In this document: positions 7,540-18,176 of the stretch, one piece after another
Layout: every line of letters begins with the position of its first letter
Position numbering within the stretch: position 1 is the stretch's first letter
Translations under genes and position numbers: made by a program
Notes under the pieces: generated by a model
Database searches by the model: none
What the model was told of the DNA's origin: nothing
The model's input: the letters and a program-made list of their open reading frames with translations, nothing else
Source: Microthrixaceae bacterium
Lineage (GTDB): Bacteria > Actinomycetota > Acidimicrobiia > Acidimicrobiales > Microtrichaceae
Length of the DNA: 64,000 nucleotides
Reading direction: 5' to 3'
Assembly: GCA_020637215.1 (NCBI GenBank)
Contig: JACJWI010000003.1
Location: forward strand, 248,001 to 312,000

Positions 7540-7988
7540 CAGCGGGGGGCCTCGACGCGCACACAGGCCGACTTGGGGACAGCGACGGTCACGCCGTCGG
7601 GGCGGACCCGGGCCACGATGCAGCGCTCGGTGAACCCCGACCACCACCCCTCGGGCTGGAAGCGGATGAAGCTGAGGTCCGCGGTCGCCCGCACGTTGAC
7701 GAAGTCGGGCTGGTCCCGGACCGTGCGTGCGATGCTGCCCTCGCGCTGCACCCCGGCGTTGAACGCCAGGAAGTCCTCGGGGGTGGCCCCGTCGAGCAAT
7801 CGACCGATCTCGGCCGCCCGGTCCTCGGTGGCCGACGTCGCCGACCGGTCCGCAATCACCTTGGCCACCCCGACGCCGACCACCAGCAGCGCCGCGACCA
7901 CGGCGACGGCCAGCACGCCGGGGTGATCGGCGAACCAACCGAGCACGCCGCCGCGGTTCCGTCGGGATCGTGGTTTCCGCCGCGCCAT
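7539..7988 (-). CDS. Single-pass membrane protein of the ABC operon
   Basis: 149 aa from ATG 7988 (MARRKPRSRRNRGG). A basic N-terminus is followed by one membrane helix at about residues 23-45 (VLAVAVVAALLVVGVGVAKVI) and an extracytoplasmic domain of about 100 residues with two cysteines (ERCIVARV and KSACVRVE). First gene of the operon with the ATPase and permease (TGATG overlap), so it may be an accessory subunit of that exporter. No family recognised. Divergent from the ATPase gene at 8055. Confidence 0.7.
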   Translation of the reverse strand: MARRKPRSRRNRGGVLGWFADHPGVLAVAVVAALLVVGVGVAKVIADRSATSATEDRAAEIGRLLDGATPEDFLAFNAGVQREGSIARTVRDQPDFVNVRATADLSFIRFQPEGWWSGFTERCIVARVRPDGVTVAVPKSACVRVEAPR

Positions 7989-8054
7989 CGTCGGAATGAT
8001 CGCACGCCCGCCCGAGCGCGGCGGTGACCGGCCCGCGGGTGACAGGCTCTGTCC

Positions 8055-10475
8055 ATGCCGGCCGACGCCACCGATGACCGCTCTGCACCGTCTGCACCGT
8101 CTGCACCGTCTGCACCGTCTGCGCCGATCGGCCTGGACATCGGTGCGGCGCTCGCGCCCGACGGCGCCCGCACCGACGAGCGGGTCCGCCTCGATCCCGA
8201 CGACCTGACCACCCACGGGGTGATCGTCGGCATGACCGGGTCGGGCAAGACCGGTCTGGCCATCGCCCTGATGGAGGAGGTGCTGGCCTCCGGCGTCCCG
8301 GTGCTCGCCATCGACCCCAAGGGCGACCTGACCAACCTGCTGCTGACGTTCCCCGAGCTACGACCCGACGACTTCGCGCCCTGGGTCCCCGACGGCTCCG
8401 ACCCGGCCGAGGTCGCGACCACGTGGCGCGAGGGCCTGGCCGACTGGGGAATCGGTCCGGAGCGGATCGCGGCGCTGCGGGCCGGGGTCCGCATGGGTGT
8501 CTACAGCCCCGGGTCGACGTCGGCCACGCCGCTCGACGTCGTCGGGTCGCTGGCGGCGCCCACCGGCGGAGCGTCGGCCGATCCGGAGGGCGTCGAGGCC
8601 GAGGTGCAGGCGGTGACCTCGGGCCTGCTCGGCCTGGTCGGCATCGACGGCGATCCGCTCGCCAGCCCGGAGCACCTCCTGGTGTCGAACCTGGTGCACG
8701 CGGCGTGGAGCGCGGGTGAGTCGCTCGACCTCCCCATGCTGCTGCAGCGCATCCAGACCCCGCCGATGCGTCGCCTCGGGGTGATGGACGTCGACACGGT
8801 GATCGCCCCCGACGCCCGCACTGCTCTGGCGGTGCGGCTCAACGCGATCCTGGCCACGCCGGGGTTCCAGGGCTTCTTCGGCGGCGCCCCGCTCGACCCG
8901 CAGCGCCTGCTGTTCGGCGACGACGGGAGACCGTCGCTCGCGGTGGTGACCGTCGCCCACCTCTCCGACGCCGAACGCCAACTGGTGATCAGCAGGGTGC
9001 TGGCGTCGGTCATCCGGTGGTTCCGCACCCAGCCCGGCACCGACCGCCTGCGGGCGCTCGTCTACATCGACGAGGTCGCGGGCTACGCCCCGCCGACCGC
9101 CGTGCCGCCCACCAAGGCACCGATCCTGACCATCCTCAAGCAGGCCCGGGCGTTCGGGGTCGGGATGGTGCTGGCCACGCAGAATCCGGTCGACCTCGAC
9201 TACAAGGCGATGTCCAACGCCGGGACGTGGTTGGTCGGGCGCCTGCAGACCGAGCGTGACAAGGCCCGCCTGCTCGAGGGGATGGCCCCCGCCGCCGGCG
9301 GCGTCGACGTCTCCGCCCTCGACTCGACGATCACCTCGCTCGAGCGGCGCCAGTTCGTGCTGCACCGGACCGGAGGCCACGCCCCGCTGCGGTTCGGGTC
9401 GCGTTGGGCGATGTCGTACCTGCGGGGTCCGGTGACCGGCGCGCAGCTGGCGCTGCTGCCCGGACGCGAGGAGATCCCGGTCGCCGGACCGACCCCCGCG
9501 CCTCCACCCGGAGTCGACGGCTCCGCCGACGCCGACGGGGGCTCAGGATCGCCGGTCATGCCGAAGGTCGCCGACGGCGTGGCGGTCCGCTACCTGGATC
9601 CGGCCGCGCCGTGGGCGGCCGCCGTCGGTGCGTCGCCGACCGGCACCGCGGTGCAGGCCGGGGTCGCGCTCCGGGTCTCGCTGCTGTTCGACGACGCCAA
9701 GGCCTCGATCCGCGAGGTCCAAGAGTGGGAGGCGGTGCTGACCCCGCTCGGCGAGGTGGTCGACCCGGCCGCGGCGGTGACCGTCGACCACGACGACCGC
9801 GACCTTCGGACCGACGCTCCCCCCGATGTGCGCTACCTGCCCACCGAGGCCCGCATCGACACCAAGGGCTTCTACACCGATCTGTCCAAGCGCGTGAAGG
9901 ACATGCTGATCCGCGACAAGACCCTCACCATCCCGGTCAACCGCACGCTGAAGCTCTGGGGTCGGGTCGGCGAGACCGCGGACGAGTTCGCGGCACGCTG
10001 CGACGAGGCCGCCCAGGCCGCGGCGGACGCCGAGGCCGACAAGATCCGGGCCCGGCTGGGAGCTCGGATCGACCGGCTCCGCGGCGCCGTCGACACGGCC
10101 CAGAGGCGGGCTGACACCGCAGCACAGGCCGCGGAGTCGGCCGGGCGCACGGAGCTGACCGATGCCGCCGGGTCCCTGCTCGGCGGACTGCTCGGAGGCC
10201 GGAGCCGGACCCGCGGCCTGGCGTCCGCGGCTCGCACGGCCATGGCCGGACGGGAGCGGGTGGGTCGTGCCCGACAGAGGGCGACCGACGCCGCCGCGGC
10301 GGTGGCCGACAAGGCCGACGACCTGGCGGCGCTGGAACAGGAGCTGGCCGATCAGCTGATCGCCATCGACGACGAGTGGCGAGCAGTGGCCGACGCGATC
10401 GAGGACGCCCCGATCACCCTGTCGAGGTCCGACGTCACCGTCGAGATGGTCTCGCTGGTGTGGATCCCCGTGTGA
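8055..10475 (+). CDS. HerA-like ATPase with C-terminal coiled coil
   Basis: 806 aa. Walker A GMTGSGKT at residues 59-66 and Walker B ALVYIDEV near 336-343 place it among the HerA/VirB4-like (DUF87/DUF853) ATPases that often act on DNA or at the membrane. IDPKGDLTNLL and GMVLATQNPVDLDYKAMSNAGTWL-like segments match this group. Residues about 640-770 are Ala/Glu/Arg-rich with heptad character and probably form a coiled coil. The N-terminus carries a Ser-Ala-Pro repeat. No nuclease or secretion partner lies nearby, so the role is unknown. Confidence 0.85.
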   Translation: MPADATDDRSAPSAPSAPSAPSAPIGLDIGAALAPDGARTDERVRLDPDDLTTHGVIVGMTGSGKTGLAIALMEEVLASGVPVLAIDPKGDLTNLLLTFPELRPDDFAPWVPDGSDPAEVATTWREGLADWGIGPERIAALRAGVRMGVYSPGSTSATPLDVVGSLAAPTGGASADPEGVEAEVQAVTSGLLGLVGIDGDPLASPEHLLVSNLVHAAWSAGESLDLPMLLQRIQTPPMRRLGVMDVDTVIAPDARTALAVRLNAILATPGFQGFFGGAPLDPQRLLFGDDGRPSLAVVTVAHLSDAERQLVISRVLASVIRWFRTQPGTDRLRALVYIDEVAGYAPPTAVPPTKAPILTILKQARAFGVGMVLATQNPVDLDYKAMSNAGTWLVGRLQTERDKARLLEGMAPAAGGVDVSALDSTITSLERRQFVLHRTGGHAPLRFGSRWAMSYLRGPVTGAQLALLPGREEIPVAGPTPAPPPGVDGSADADGGSGSPVMPKVADGVAVRYLDPAAPWAAAVGASPTGTAVQAGVALRVSLLFDDAKASIREVQEWEAVLTPLGEVVDPAAAVTVDHDDRDLRTDAPPDVRYLPTEARIDTKGFYTDLSKRVKDMLIRDKTLTIPVNRTLKLWGRVGETADEFAARCDEAAQAAADAEADKIRARLGARIDRLRGAVDTAQRRADTAAQAAESAGRTELTDAAGSLLGGLLGGRSRTRGLASAARTAMAGRERVGRARQRATDAAAAVADKADDLAALEQELADQLIAIDDEWRAVADAIEDAPITLSRSDVTVEMVSLVWIPV
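8082..8126. repeat. 9-bp tandem repeat in the ATPase N-terminus
   Basis: TCTGCACCG is present four times and TCTGCGCCG once, in tandem. It codes for (Ser-Ala-Pro)5 at residues 10-24 of the HerA-like protein. Units are multiples of three, so slippage would change length but not frame. Confidence 0.9.
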
Positions 10476-10491
10476 CCGCCCCCCACCCGCC

Positions 10492-10547
10492 CCCGTTCTG
10501 TTCGTTGGATCACAACGTCTGCGTTGTGATCCAACGAACAGAACGGG
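10492..10547. repeat. Dispersed 56-bp palindromic element, copy 2
   Basis: Perfect 25-bp arms 10492-10516 and 10523-10547 with loop GTCTGC. The arms are identical to copy 1; only the loop differs. It sits between two converging genes, 16 bases after the ATPase stop and 4 bases before the stop of the lipoprotein gene, so it could end both transcripts. Confidence 0.9.
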
Positions 10548-10551
10548 CAGG

Positions 10552-11181
10552 TCAGCCGGTGGGGGCGCAGGTGGCCTTGACGTAGTTGCCGATCGAGTCC
10601 TGAGCGGCCTGCACCTTCGGGTCCCCGATCAGCTTGCCGGCCCGCGACTCGGCGTCCGGCGAGCGCGGATCGATCGACGACATCGACTTCCACACCCCCT
10701 GCATGGTCTGCAACGACGGCGCCAGATCCGGCGGACCGATCTGCACCAGGTGCGCGAACAGCCGGTCGAGCGCGGCGAACAGCTGGGTGAACCCCGACGG
10801 GTTGGTCAACAGGCTGGTCAGGTTCACGTTGCTGCGGGTCACGTCGCGGATGGCCTGACCGGTCAGCAGCGTGCACACGTCGGTCTCGGAGTTGAGCGCG
10901 TCGATCCGCCGGATCAGCTCGTTGACGTCGACATCGGCACCGCTCGAACCCTCGGCGCCGGCCGCCACGGGCGGGGCCGTCGGTGCCGGGCCCGGCACCG
11001 TCTCGTCGGCCGGATCTGAGCGGAGCTCCTCGGTGCTGGACTGGCGACTGCACGCGCCCAACGGTGACAGCACGACCAGCACCGCGAACGCACCCACGGC
11101 GGTCGCGAGCCGACCACGACGAAGCGATGCAGCGGACCCCACGGGCGTCGATGGTACGGGAGCCGACGTCGAGTGGCCCAT
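10552..11181 (-). CDS. Secreted lipoprotein, function unknown
   Basis: 209 aa from ATG 11181, which overlaps the stop of the TauE-like gene (TGATG), so the two are coupled. The signal sequence (TAVGAFAVLVVLSPLGAC, about residues 26-43) ends in lipobox LGAC. A Pro/Ala-rich linker precedes a helical domain of about 140 residues (VNELIRRIDALNSETDVC, LFAHLVQIGPPDLAPSL). No family recognised. A longer in-frame extension upstream would run through the TauE gene on another frame and is rejected. Palindrome copy 2 follows the stop. Confidence 0.75.
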   Translation of the reverse strand: MGHSTSAPVPSTPVGSAASLRRGRLATAVGAFAVLVVLSPLGACSRQSSTEELRSDPADETVPGPAPTAPPVAAGAEGSSGADVDVNELIRRIDALNSETDVCTLLTGQAIRDVTRSNVNLTSLLTNPSGFTQLFAALDRLFAHLVQIGPPDLAPSLQTMQGVWKSMSSIDPRSPDAESRAGKLIGDPKVQAAQDSIGNYVKATCAPTG

Positions 11182-11915
11182 CAGCCCCGGACCGCGCTGA
11201 GAAGCGACAGCACCGCCGTGGCGGCGAGCATCACCAGGACGAGCGTGCGGAACCGCTCCTCGGGGAACCGGTGGTGAAGCCGGTCCCCGACCCACCATCC
11301 GGCCGGCCACGCCGGCAGGGCCAGGACGGCCACCGCCACCACCGAACGCTCGATCTGACCGCTGAGAGCGAACAGCACCAGCGAAACCAGTCCGCCGGCC
11401 GCGAACACCGCGGTGGTCGTCGCCCGGAACCGCGCCTTGTCCAGGCCGTGGCCCTGCAGCGCCGTCACCACCGGCGGACCGCCGACTCCGACCGAGGTGT
11501 TCAGGACCCCCGACACGAGCCCGGCGACCAGGTCCGCCCACGCCGGGACCCGGTGGACCTCCCACCCGCCGGCCAGCAGCACGACCGCCCCCAGCACGAC
11601 CACGCCGATGCCGATGCCGATCCACCGCTCCGGCACGGCGACCAGCACGAACAGCCCGATCGGCATGCCGACCAGGGAGCCGGCGACCAGCCGGGACGCG
11701 ATCGGTCGGGCCACCTCCTCGCGGTGGCGCAGCGCGACGCCCCCGCTCGACAGCATCCCCATCAGCGCCGAGAGCACCACGGCATCGCGGGGGCCGACGG
11801 CGAGCGCCATCAACGGCACCGAGGTGAGAGCGAAGCCGAACCCGACGAGGGCGTTGACCGCCGAGGCCACGAACAGGGCGCCGGCGAGGAGGGCGAACTC
11901 GGCCGGTGAGGGCAC
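11181..11915 (-). CDS. TauE/SafE-family membrane permease
   Basis: 244 aa with seven or eight hydrophobic helices. The N-terminal VNALVGFGFALTSVPLMAL and the mid-protein VLNTSVGVGGPPVVTALQG are the two characteristic half-repeats of TauE/SafE proteins, which are implicated in export or uptake of sulfite and small organosulfur acids. The substrate is not determinable here. It starts 10 bases after the gatB stop on the same strand and is coupled to the lipoprotein downstream. Confidence 0.88.
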   Translation of the reverse strand: MPSPAEFALLAGALFVASAVNALVGFGFALTSVPLMALAVGPRDAVVLSALMGMLSSGGVALRHREEVARPIASRLVAGSLVGMPIGLFVLVAVPERWIGIGIGVVVLGAVVLLAGGWEVHRVPAWADLVAGLVSGVLNTSVGVGGPPVVTALQGHGLDKARFRATTTAVFAAGGLVSLVLFALSGQIERSVVAVAVLALPAWPAGWWVGDRLHHRFPEERFRTLVLVMLAATAVLSLLSAVRG

Positions 11916-11925
11916 GGTCGGGCGA

Positions 11926-13340
11926 TCAGCCCCGACGGGCGTTCAACAGGGCCGTGACCGCCTTGCCGTCGGCCTTGCCCTGGGTGGCCTTCATCACCTG
12001 ACCGACGAAGAACCCGGCGACCTTGGCGTCGCCGTCGCAGAACCGCTCCCACTCGGCCGGGTTCGCCTCGATCAGCCCGTCGACGATCGGCTCGAGCGAG
12101 CCCGAGTCCATGGCTTCGTAGCCGTGGCGCGCCGCGATCGCGTCGGGACCGTCGCCCGTGTCGACCATCTCGGCGAGCACCGCCTTGGTCTGCGTCGCGG
12201 TCAGCCGACCGTCGGTCTCCATGGCGACCAGCTGAGCGAACGCCTCGGGATCCAGGCCCGCGGCGCGCTCGTCTGCCAGGTTGTGCTCGGCGTGTGTCAA
12301 CACCCGCTCCGGATCCGCGCCGGCATCCACGGCGGTCAGGCACAGCTCGTCGAGCCCACGCTCGACCACCAGCGCGGTCCGCTCGAGCTCGGCCCCGGTG
12401 CGTTCGGCCAGGCGGTGGCGTCGGGCCGACGGCAACATCGGCAGGGCGGCGCGCACCCGCTCGATCCACTCCGGACCCGGGTCGATCTCGACCAGGTCGG
12501 GGTCGGGGAAGTAGCGGTAGTCGTCCGCGTCCTCCTTGGAGCGAAGCAGCGTGGTGCGACCCTCGGTGTCGTTCCAGTGGCGGGTCTGCTGGACCACCGC
12601 CTCGCCCGAGGAGATCAGGTCGGCCTGCCGGGCGGCCTCGTAGTCGATGGCGCGGCCCATGGCCCGCAGCGAGTTGATGTTCTTGATCTCGCAACGGGTT
12701 CCGAAGTCGCTGTCCCCGCGATGTCGGACCGACACGTTGCAGTCGACCCGCAGCGAGCCCTCCTCCATCTTGCCGTCCGACGCTCCGACGGCGACCAGGA
12801 TCGAACGCAGCTCCGACACGTACGCCTTGGCCTCGTCCGCGGTGCGCAGGTCGGGCCGCCCCACGATCTCGAGCAGCGGGACGCCGGCGCGGTTGAGGTC
12901 GACCAGCGAGTAGCGGGCGTCGTGGATGCGCCCGCCGCCGCCGACGTGGGTCGACTTGCCGGTGTCCTCCTCGAGGTGCGCACGCTCGATGCCGACCCGC
13001 TTGCCCGACGGCAGCTCCAGCCAGCCGTCGGCGTTGATCGGCAGCTCGTACTGGGAGATCTGGTAGTTCTTCGGCTGGTCCGGGTAGAAGTAGTTCTTGC
13101 GGGCGAACACCGAACGCTGGACCGTGCAGTTGAGCGCCAGGCCGACCCGGATCGCGAGCTCCACGGCATGCTCGTTGAGCACCGGCAGCGCACCGGGCAA
13201 CCCGAGGGTCATCGGGTCGATGTGGGTGTTGGGCTCACCGCCGAAGCGGTTGACCGCCCCCGAGAACAGCTTGGTCCGGGTCAGGAGCTCGGTGTGGACC
13301 TCGAGTCCGATCACGATCTCCCACACGTCGAGGTCGAGGC

Positions 13341-13344
<4 letters not shown>
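11926..13344 (-). CDS. gatB: Asp/Glu-tRNA amidotransferase subunit B
   Basis: 472 aa. Binds misacylated Glu-tRNA(Gln) or Asp-tRNA(Asn) and, with GatA and GatC, converts the amino acid to its amide. It begins WEIVIGLEVHTELLT, the family hallmark, with ARKNYFYPDQPKNYQISQY and DYRYFPDPDL, followed by the helical tail and YqeY domain (FFVGQVMKATQGKA). Full length. It overlaps gatA by 4 nt in the order gatC-gatA-gatB. Confidence 0.98.
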
Positions 13345-14758
<1,414 letters not shown>

Positions 14759-14762
<4 letters not shown>

Positions 14763-15061
14763 GGGGCCTCCCCCAGAACGGGTGACACGCGGAACTGGCC
14801 GTCCTCGGTCGAGGGCGCGGCCGCCAGGACGGCGTCACGGTCGAGGGGGTCGTTCGGCTCGTCGGAGCGGAGCACGTTGCTCAGCGGCACCGGCCGGGCC
14901 ATCGGTTCGACGTCGTCGAGCTCCAGCGCCTCGATGTCGGCCGCGTGGTCGAGGATGTCCGACAGCTGGTGGGTGAACCGGTCGAGCTCGTCGTCGGTCA
15001 GTCGCAGGCGGGCCAGTCGGGCGACCTTGGCGACGTCGTCGGTGGTGATGCGGGACTCCAT
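14759..15061 (-). CDS. gatC: Asp/Glu-tRNA amidotransferase subunit C
   Basis: 100 aa clamp subunit joining GatA and GatB. MESRITTDDVAKVARLARL, LSDILDHAADIEALELDDV and the C-terminal FRVSPVLGE fit the family. First gene of gatCAB. A TAGTGT -10 (15071-15076, minus) lies 9 nt upstream. Genes on the same strand continue with short gaps or overlaps through gatB, the TauE-like permease and the lipoprotein to 10552, so one long transcript is possible. Confidence 0.96.
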
Positions 15062-15139
15062 CGGGGCCCGACACTACCGAGCTGCGATCGACGTCCCCGA
15101 CCGACGCACAGCATGGGCGCGTCGATATCGTGGGAAGCC

Positions 15140-16927
15140 GTGCCGGGCCGACCACGACCACCTCGGCGCCGACTCCGGGTGCTGGCGGTCATCGGTTCGC
15201 TGGTCCTCGTGTGGCTGGGCGTCGTCGCGTTCCGCCTGGGGACCGCCGCGGTCGACGCCCGACGGGGCGTCCTGGCCCTGGAGCGGGTCAGCGAACGATC
15301 GACCGGCGACCTGGGCCGCTTCGTCGGCTCGGTGGGACAGCCCGACGATCCCGACACCGAGGCGGTCATGGATGATCTCGCCACGGCATCCGACGCGTTC
15401 GGATCCGCCCACGGCGCCGCCAGCTCGGCACTGGTCGCACCGCTGCGACTGGTGCCGGTCCTCGGTCGCCAGGTCCGGTCGGTCGCGGCCATGAGCGGGG
15501 CGGCGGCGACTGCCGCGAGCGCATCGCAGACCGCGTTCTCCCAGCTCGCCGGGATCGCGGCGGAGGACTCGGCCACCCCGAAGGATCGTCTCGACCAGGT
15601 GAACCGGACCCGTGAGGTCCTCGCCGAGCTCGAGTCGACCACTTCCTCACTCGATCTCGGTCCCAAGGACGGCCTGATCGGACCGTTGGCGGACGCATAT
15701 GACCGCTTCGACGCCGAGTTGACCGAGACACGGGACACCGTGACCCGGGCCCTGGCGGGCGCCACCGGGGTGGATCGGTTCCTGACCGGACCCAGCCGCT
15801 ACCTCGTCCTCGCGGCGAACAACGCCGAGATGCGAGCGGGGTCGGGGATGTTCCTGCAGGCCGGCGAGCTGACGGCGAACGGCGGCCAGCTGGAGCTGAG
15901 CGACATGCACCCGACGGCGCGCATGGTGCTCGACACGCCGGGAACGACGCTCGACCCCGACGTCGCGGCGCTCTGGGACTGGATGGACCCCGCCCGCGAG
16001 TGGCGCAGCCTGAACGCCACGCCCCGCTTCGACGAGAGCGCCCGCATGGCCGCCGACATGTGGGCCGCGTCGGGCAACCCACCCGTCGACGGGGTGGTCG
16101 CCCTCGATCTGGTCGGTCTCCAACGTCTGCTCGAGTTGGTCGGCTCCGTCGACGTCGTCGACACCGACGGCAGGCCGATGACCGTGACCGCCGACAACGT
16201 GCTGAGCGAGATGCTGCTGAAGCAGTACCTGGGCTCCGACACCGTCGACGAACGGCGCGACCAGCTGTCGGTCGTCGCCCAGGCGGTCTTCCGTGCGCTG
16301 AACGAACGGGGATACGAACCGGGTCAGCTCCTGGCCGCGCTGCAATCCGCCGGCCGGGGACGCCACCTGATGATGTGGTCCGACGATCCCGTCCAGCAGG
16401 CCGGGTGGGAAGCGCTCGACGCCAGCGGTGCCCTGCCCCGCGACGCGCTGCTGCTGTCGGTCCTGAACCGGGGTGGCAACAAGCTGGACCAGTTCCTGCG
16501 CGTCACCGCCGATATGACATGGACCGAAGGGACGGGTTCCCGGCGGGTGTCGGTGGCGATCACAGCCACCAACACGACCCCCGCAGGACTCCCACGCTTC
16601 GTGGCCGGCCCGTTCCCCGGGCTCGACACGGAGGCGGGCGAGTACCGCGGTGTGGTCGCCCTGACGATCCCGAAGACCGCCACCGCTCCGGCCGCCGAAG
16701 GCGCCGAGCTGTTCCTGAGCGGCGAGGACGGGCCGACGCGGCTGATCGCGGTCCGCATCGCGCTGAAGAGGGGCGAGTCGAGCAGCGTCACGCTCTCGTT
16801 CGACATCCCGACCCGCACCGACCCGGTGGTCGTGCTGCCCTCGGCCCGGGTCCCGCCGGTGGTGTGGACCGCCGGAGGCGACACCTGGAAGGACCGTCTG
16901 CCGCACCCGGTCCAGCTCGGCGGGTGA
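15140..16927 (+). CDS. DUF4012-domain membrane-anchored protein
   Basis: 595 aa from GTG 15140, chosen because TATCGT lies 8 nt upstream; ATG 15113 in the same frame is an alternative. A basic N-terminus precedes one membrane helix (LRVLAVIGSLVLVWLGVVAF), then a coiled, Ala-rich stretch and a large extracytoplasmic region. YLVLAANNAEMRAGSGMFLQAG is the signature of DUF4012 proteins, common in actinobacteria and often near cell-surface polysaccharide genes. Function unknown. Divergent from gatC and followed by a hairpin. Confidence 0.85.
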   Translation: MPGRPRPPRRRLRVLAVIGSLVLVWLGVVAFRLGTAAVDARRGVLALERVSERSTGDLGRFVGSVGQPDDPDTEAVMDDLATASDAFGSAHGAASSALVAPLRLVPVLGRQVRSVAAMSGAAATAASASQTAFSQLAGIAAEDSATPKDRLDQVNRTREVLAELESTTSSLDLGPKDGLIGPLADAYDRFDAELTETRDTVTRALAGATGVDRFLTGPSRYLVLAANNAEMRAGSGMFLQAGELTANGGQLELSDMHPTARMVLDTPGTTLDPDVAALWDWMDPAREWRSLNATPRFDESARMAADMWAASGNPPVDGVVALDLVGLQRLLELVGSVDVVDTDGRPMTVTADNVLSEMLLKQYLGSDTVDERRDQLSVVAQAVFRALNERGYEPGQLLAALQSAGRGRHLMMWSDDPVQQAGWEALDASGALPRDALLLSVLNRGGNKLDQFLRVTADMTWTEGTGSRRVSVAITATNTTPAGLPRFVAGPFPGLDTEAGEYRGVVALTIPKTATAPAAEGAELFLSGEDGPTRLIAVRIALKRGESSSVTLSFDIPTRTDPVVVLPSARVPPVVWTAGGDTWKDRLPHPVQLGG

Positions 16928-16941
16928 GGGCCTTCGGGCCC
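16928..16941 (+). terminator. Tetraloop hairpin after the DUF4012 gene
   Basis: GGGCC-TTCG-GGCCC directly after the stop codon forms a 5-bp stem with an exceptionally stable cUUCGg loop. A second hairpin, CAGATG-GGTA-CATCTG, follows at 16944-16959. No U-tract, as is usual in high-GC genomes. Confidence 0.5.
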
Positions 16942-16987
16942 AACAGATGGGTACATCTGCATGCTCCACTCGGCGGCGAACCGGTGC

Positions 16988-16993
16988 TACCTT
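16988..16993 (+). promoter_or_regulatory. Leaderless -10 of the LAXTG protein gene
   Basis: TACCTT, then 6 nt (GCTGAC), then ATG 17000. This fixes the start at 17000 instead of the longer frame beginning at 16961. Confidence 0.6.
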
Positions 16994-16999
16994 GCTGAC

Positions 17000-17305
17000 A
17001 TGCGCAACAGTCTTCGTTACTTGCTGGTGGGTTTCGCATTCGTTGCAGGAGGGATCCTCGCTCTGTCCGGCGTAGCCGGTGCGCAGGACGACTCCTCTGA
17101 CGCCTACGTGCTCTCCAACACCGCTTCTCGAACCGCCGAGCTCCCGGCGACCGCTTCGGCGGCCTCCGCTGAGTCGGCGTCTGCTTCTGCCAACGCCCTC
17201 GCCTTCACAGGCGGCGACACCATGGTCCTCGCGGCCGTCGGTGGCGTGGCTGTCCTCGCCGGTGGCGCGATCCTCGTCGCCCGTCGTCGGGTCGCCCAGG
17301 CCTGA
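17000..17305 (+). CDS. Small LAXTG-type sortase-anchored surface protein
   Basis: 101 aa. A Sec signal peptide (residues 1-28, cleavage likely after GVAGA) is followed by a Ser/Ala/Thr-rich segment of only about 38 residues, then LAFTG (67-71), a hydrophobic helix (MVLAAVGGVAVLAGGAILVA) and a basic tail RRRVAQA: a complete cell-wall sorting signal of the LAXTG type used by class E sortases. The mature chain is tiny and low in complexity, so it may be a surface coat or spacer. No sortase gene is in the window. Its own leaderless promoter and strong terminator suggest a discrete, well-expressed transcript. Confidence 0.85.
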   Translation: MRNSLRYLLVGFAFVAGGILALSGVAGAQDDSSDAYVLSNTASRTAELPATASAASAESASASANALAFTGGDTMVLAAVGGVAVLAGGAILVARRRVAQA

Positions 17306-17345
17306 GACCCCGTGGCCTTTGGGCGCATGACAACCTGACCGTCCG

Positions 17346-17376
17346 AACTGCCCGCCGGCCCAGCCGGCGGGCAGTT
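17346..17376. terminator. Bidirectional terminator hairpin
   Basis: Perfect 14-bp stem AACTGCCCGCCGGC / GCCGGCGGGCAGTT with a CCA loop. It lies between the converging LAXTG gene (ends 17305) and esterase gene (ends 17398). A-rich ends give a short U run on each strand. Confidence 0.85.
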
Positions 17377-17397
17377 CCGCGTCCGGACCCTCGCCGC

Positions 17398-18153
17398 TCA
17401 GGCGGTGACGCGGCCGACGAACTCGACCGAGCGCTCGAAGATCAGCTCCTTGTCCAGGTCGAGGGTGGCGACGTGGTAGCTGCGGTCGCAGCTGACCCGT
17501 TCCACCGGTCCCGACACCGACGCGGCCAGAAGGTCGCTGTCGGTGGGCGGCACGACGTGGTCCTGCGGGCTCGTGAACAGCAGCAGCGGGCACTCGATGC
17601 GACCCAGATCGCCGACGATCTCCTCGGCCACCTCGAACATCGACAGCAGCGGGGCGAGGGGGACCTTGTCGTAGGCCGACTCGACGACGTCGGGTGCGGC
17701 CACGTCGGAGCCGATGCCGTCCATGACGGTCTCCCCCGCCTCGACCATGGCTGCCACCGCGGCGAGCATGTCGGGCTGGGCGGCGACGGCCGGGTTGATG
17801 CAGATGATCCCCGACAGCTCGGGGTGACGGGTCGCGAGCCAGGCGGTGAGCGAGCCTCCCATCGACAGGCCGGCGACGACGACCTCGTCGGTCCGCGCCT
17901 CGAGGTCGACCAGAGCGGCTTCGGCCGCGGCGGACCAGTCGGCCCAGGAGGTGCGCAGCATGTCATCGACGTGGGTGCCGTGACCCGGCAGACGGGGCAT
18001 CTCGACGGTGTGGCCGGCGGCGACCATCGCCTCGGCCAGGCCCCGCATGGACGTCGGGTTGCCGGTGAAGCCGTGCAGGACGAGCACGCCGACGGGTCCG
18101 CCGGCGACGCTGAGGGGCTCCGCCCCCGGCAGGATGGGGTGCTGATCGGTCAT
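17398..18153 (-). CDS. Alpha/beta hydrolase, carboxylesterase/lipase type
   Basis: 251 aa from ATG 18153, which has AGGAG five bases upstream; an in-frame GTG at 18180 overlapping the previous stop is possible. Catalytic triad is visible: Ser in GLSMGGS, Asp in SPQDHVVP, His in SYHVATLD. LHGFTGNPTSM supplies the oxyanion hole. The pattern matches the Est30/monoacylglycerol-lipase group of short-chain carboxylesterases. No signal peptide, so cytoplasmic. Follows the metallopeptidase gene on the same strand. Confidence 0.9.
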   Translation of the reverse strand: MTDQHPILPGAEPLSVAGGPVGVLVLHGFTGNPTSMRGLAEAMVAAGHTVEMPRLPGHGTHVDDMLRTSWADWSAAAEAALVDLEARTDEVVVAGLSMGGSLTAWLATRHPELSGIICINPAVAAQPDMLAAVAAMVEAGETVMDGIGSDVAAPDVVESAYDKVPLAPLLSMFEVAEEIVGDLGRIECPLLLFTSPQDHVVPPTDSDLLAASVSGPVERVSCDRSYHVATLDLDKELIFERSVEFVGRVTA

Positions 18154-18176
18154 CGGTGCTCCTGTGCTCTCGGCGG

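Noticed and set aside
8042..8054. GACAG-GCT-CTGTC just before the HerA-like ATPase start, as an operator
   Set aside because: Only 5-bp arms, no partner site, and such short palindromes are frequent by chance.
7540..8115. N-terminal extension of the ABC ATPase upstream of ATG 7539
   Set aside because: The extra residues are Arg/Gly-rich, lack homology and overlap the small membrane protein gene in another frame; Walker A spacing fits the start at 7539.
10552..11625. Longer frame for the lipoprotein, starting at 11625
   Set aside because: The added part overlaps the TauE-like gene and would bury the lipobox signal sequence inside the protein.
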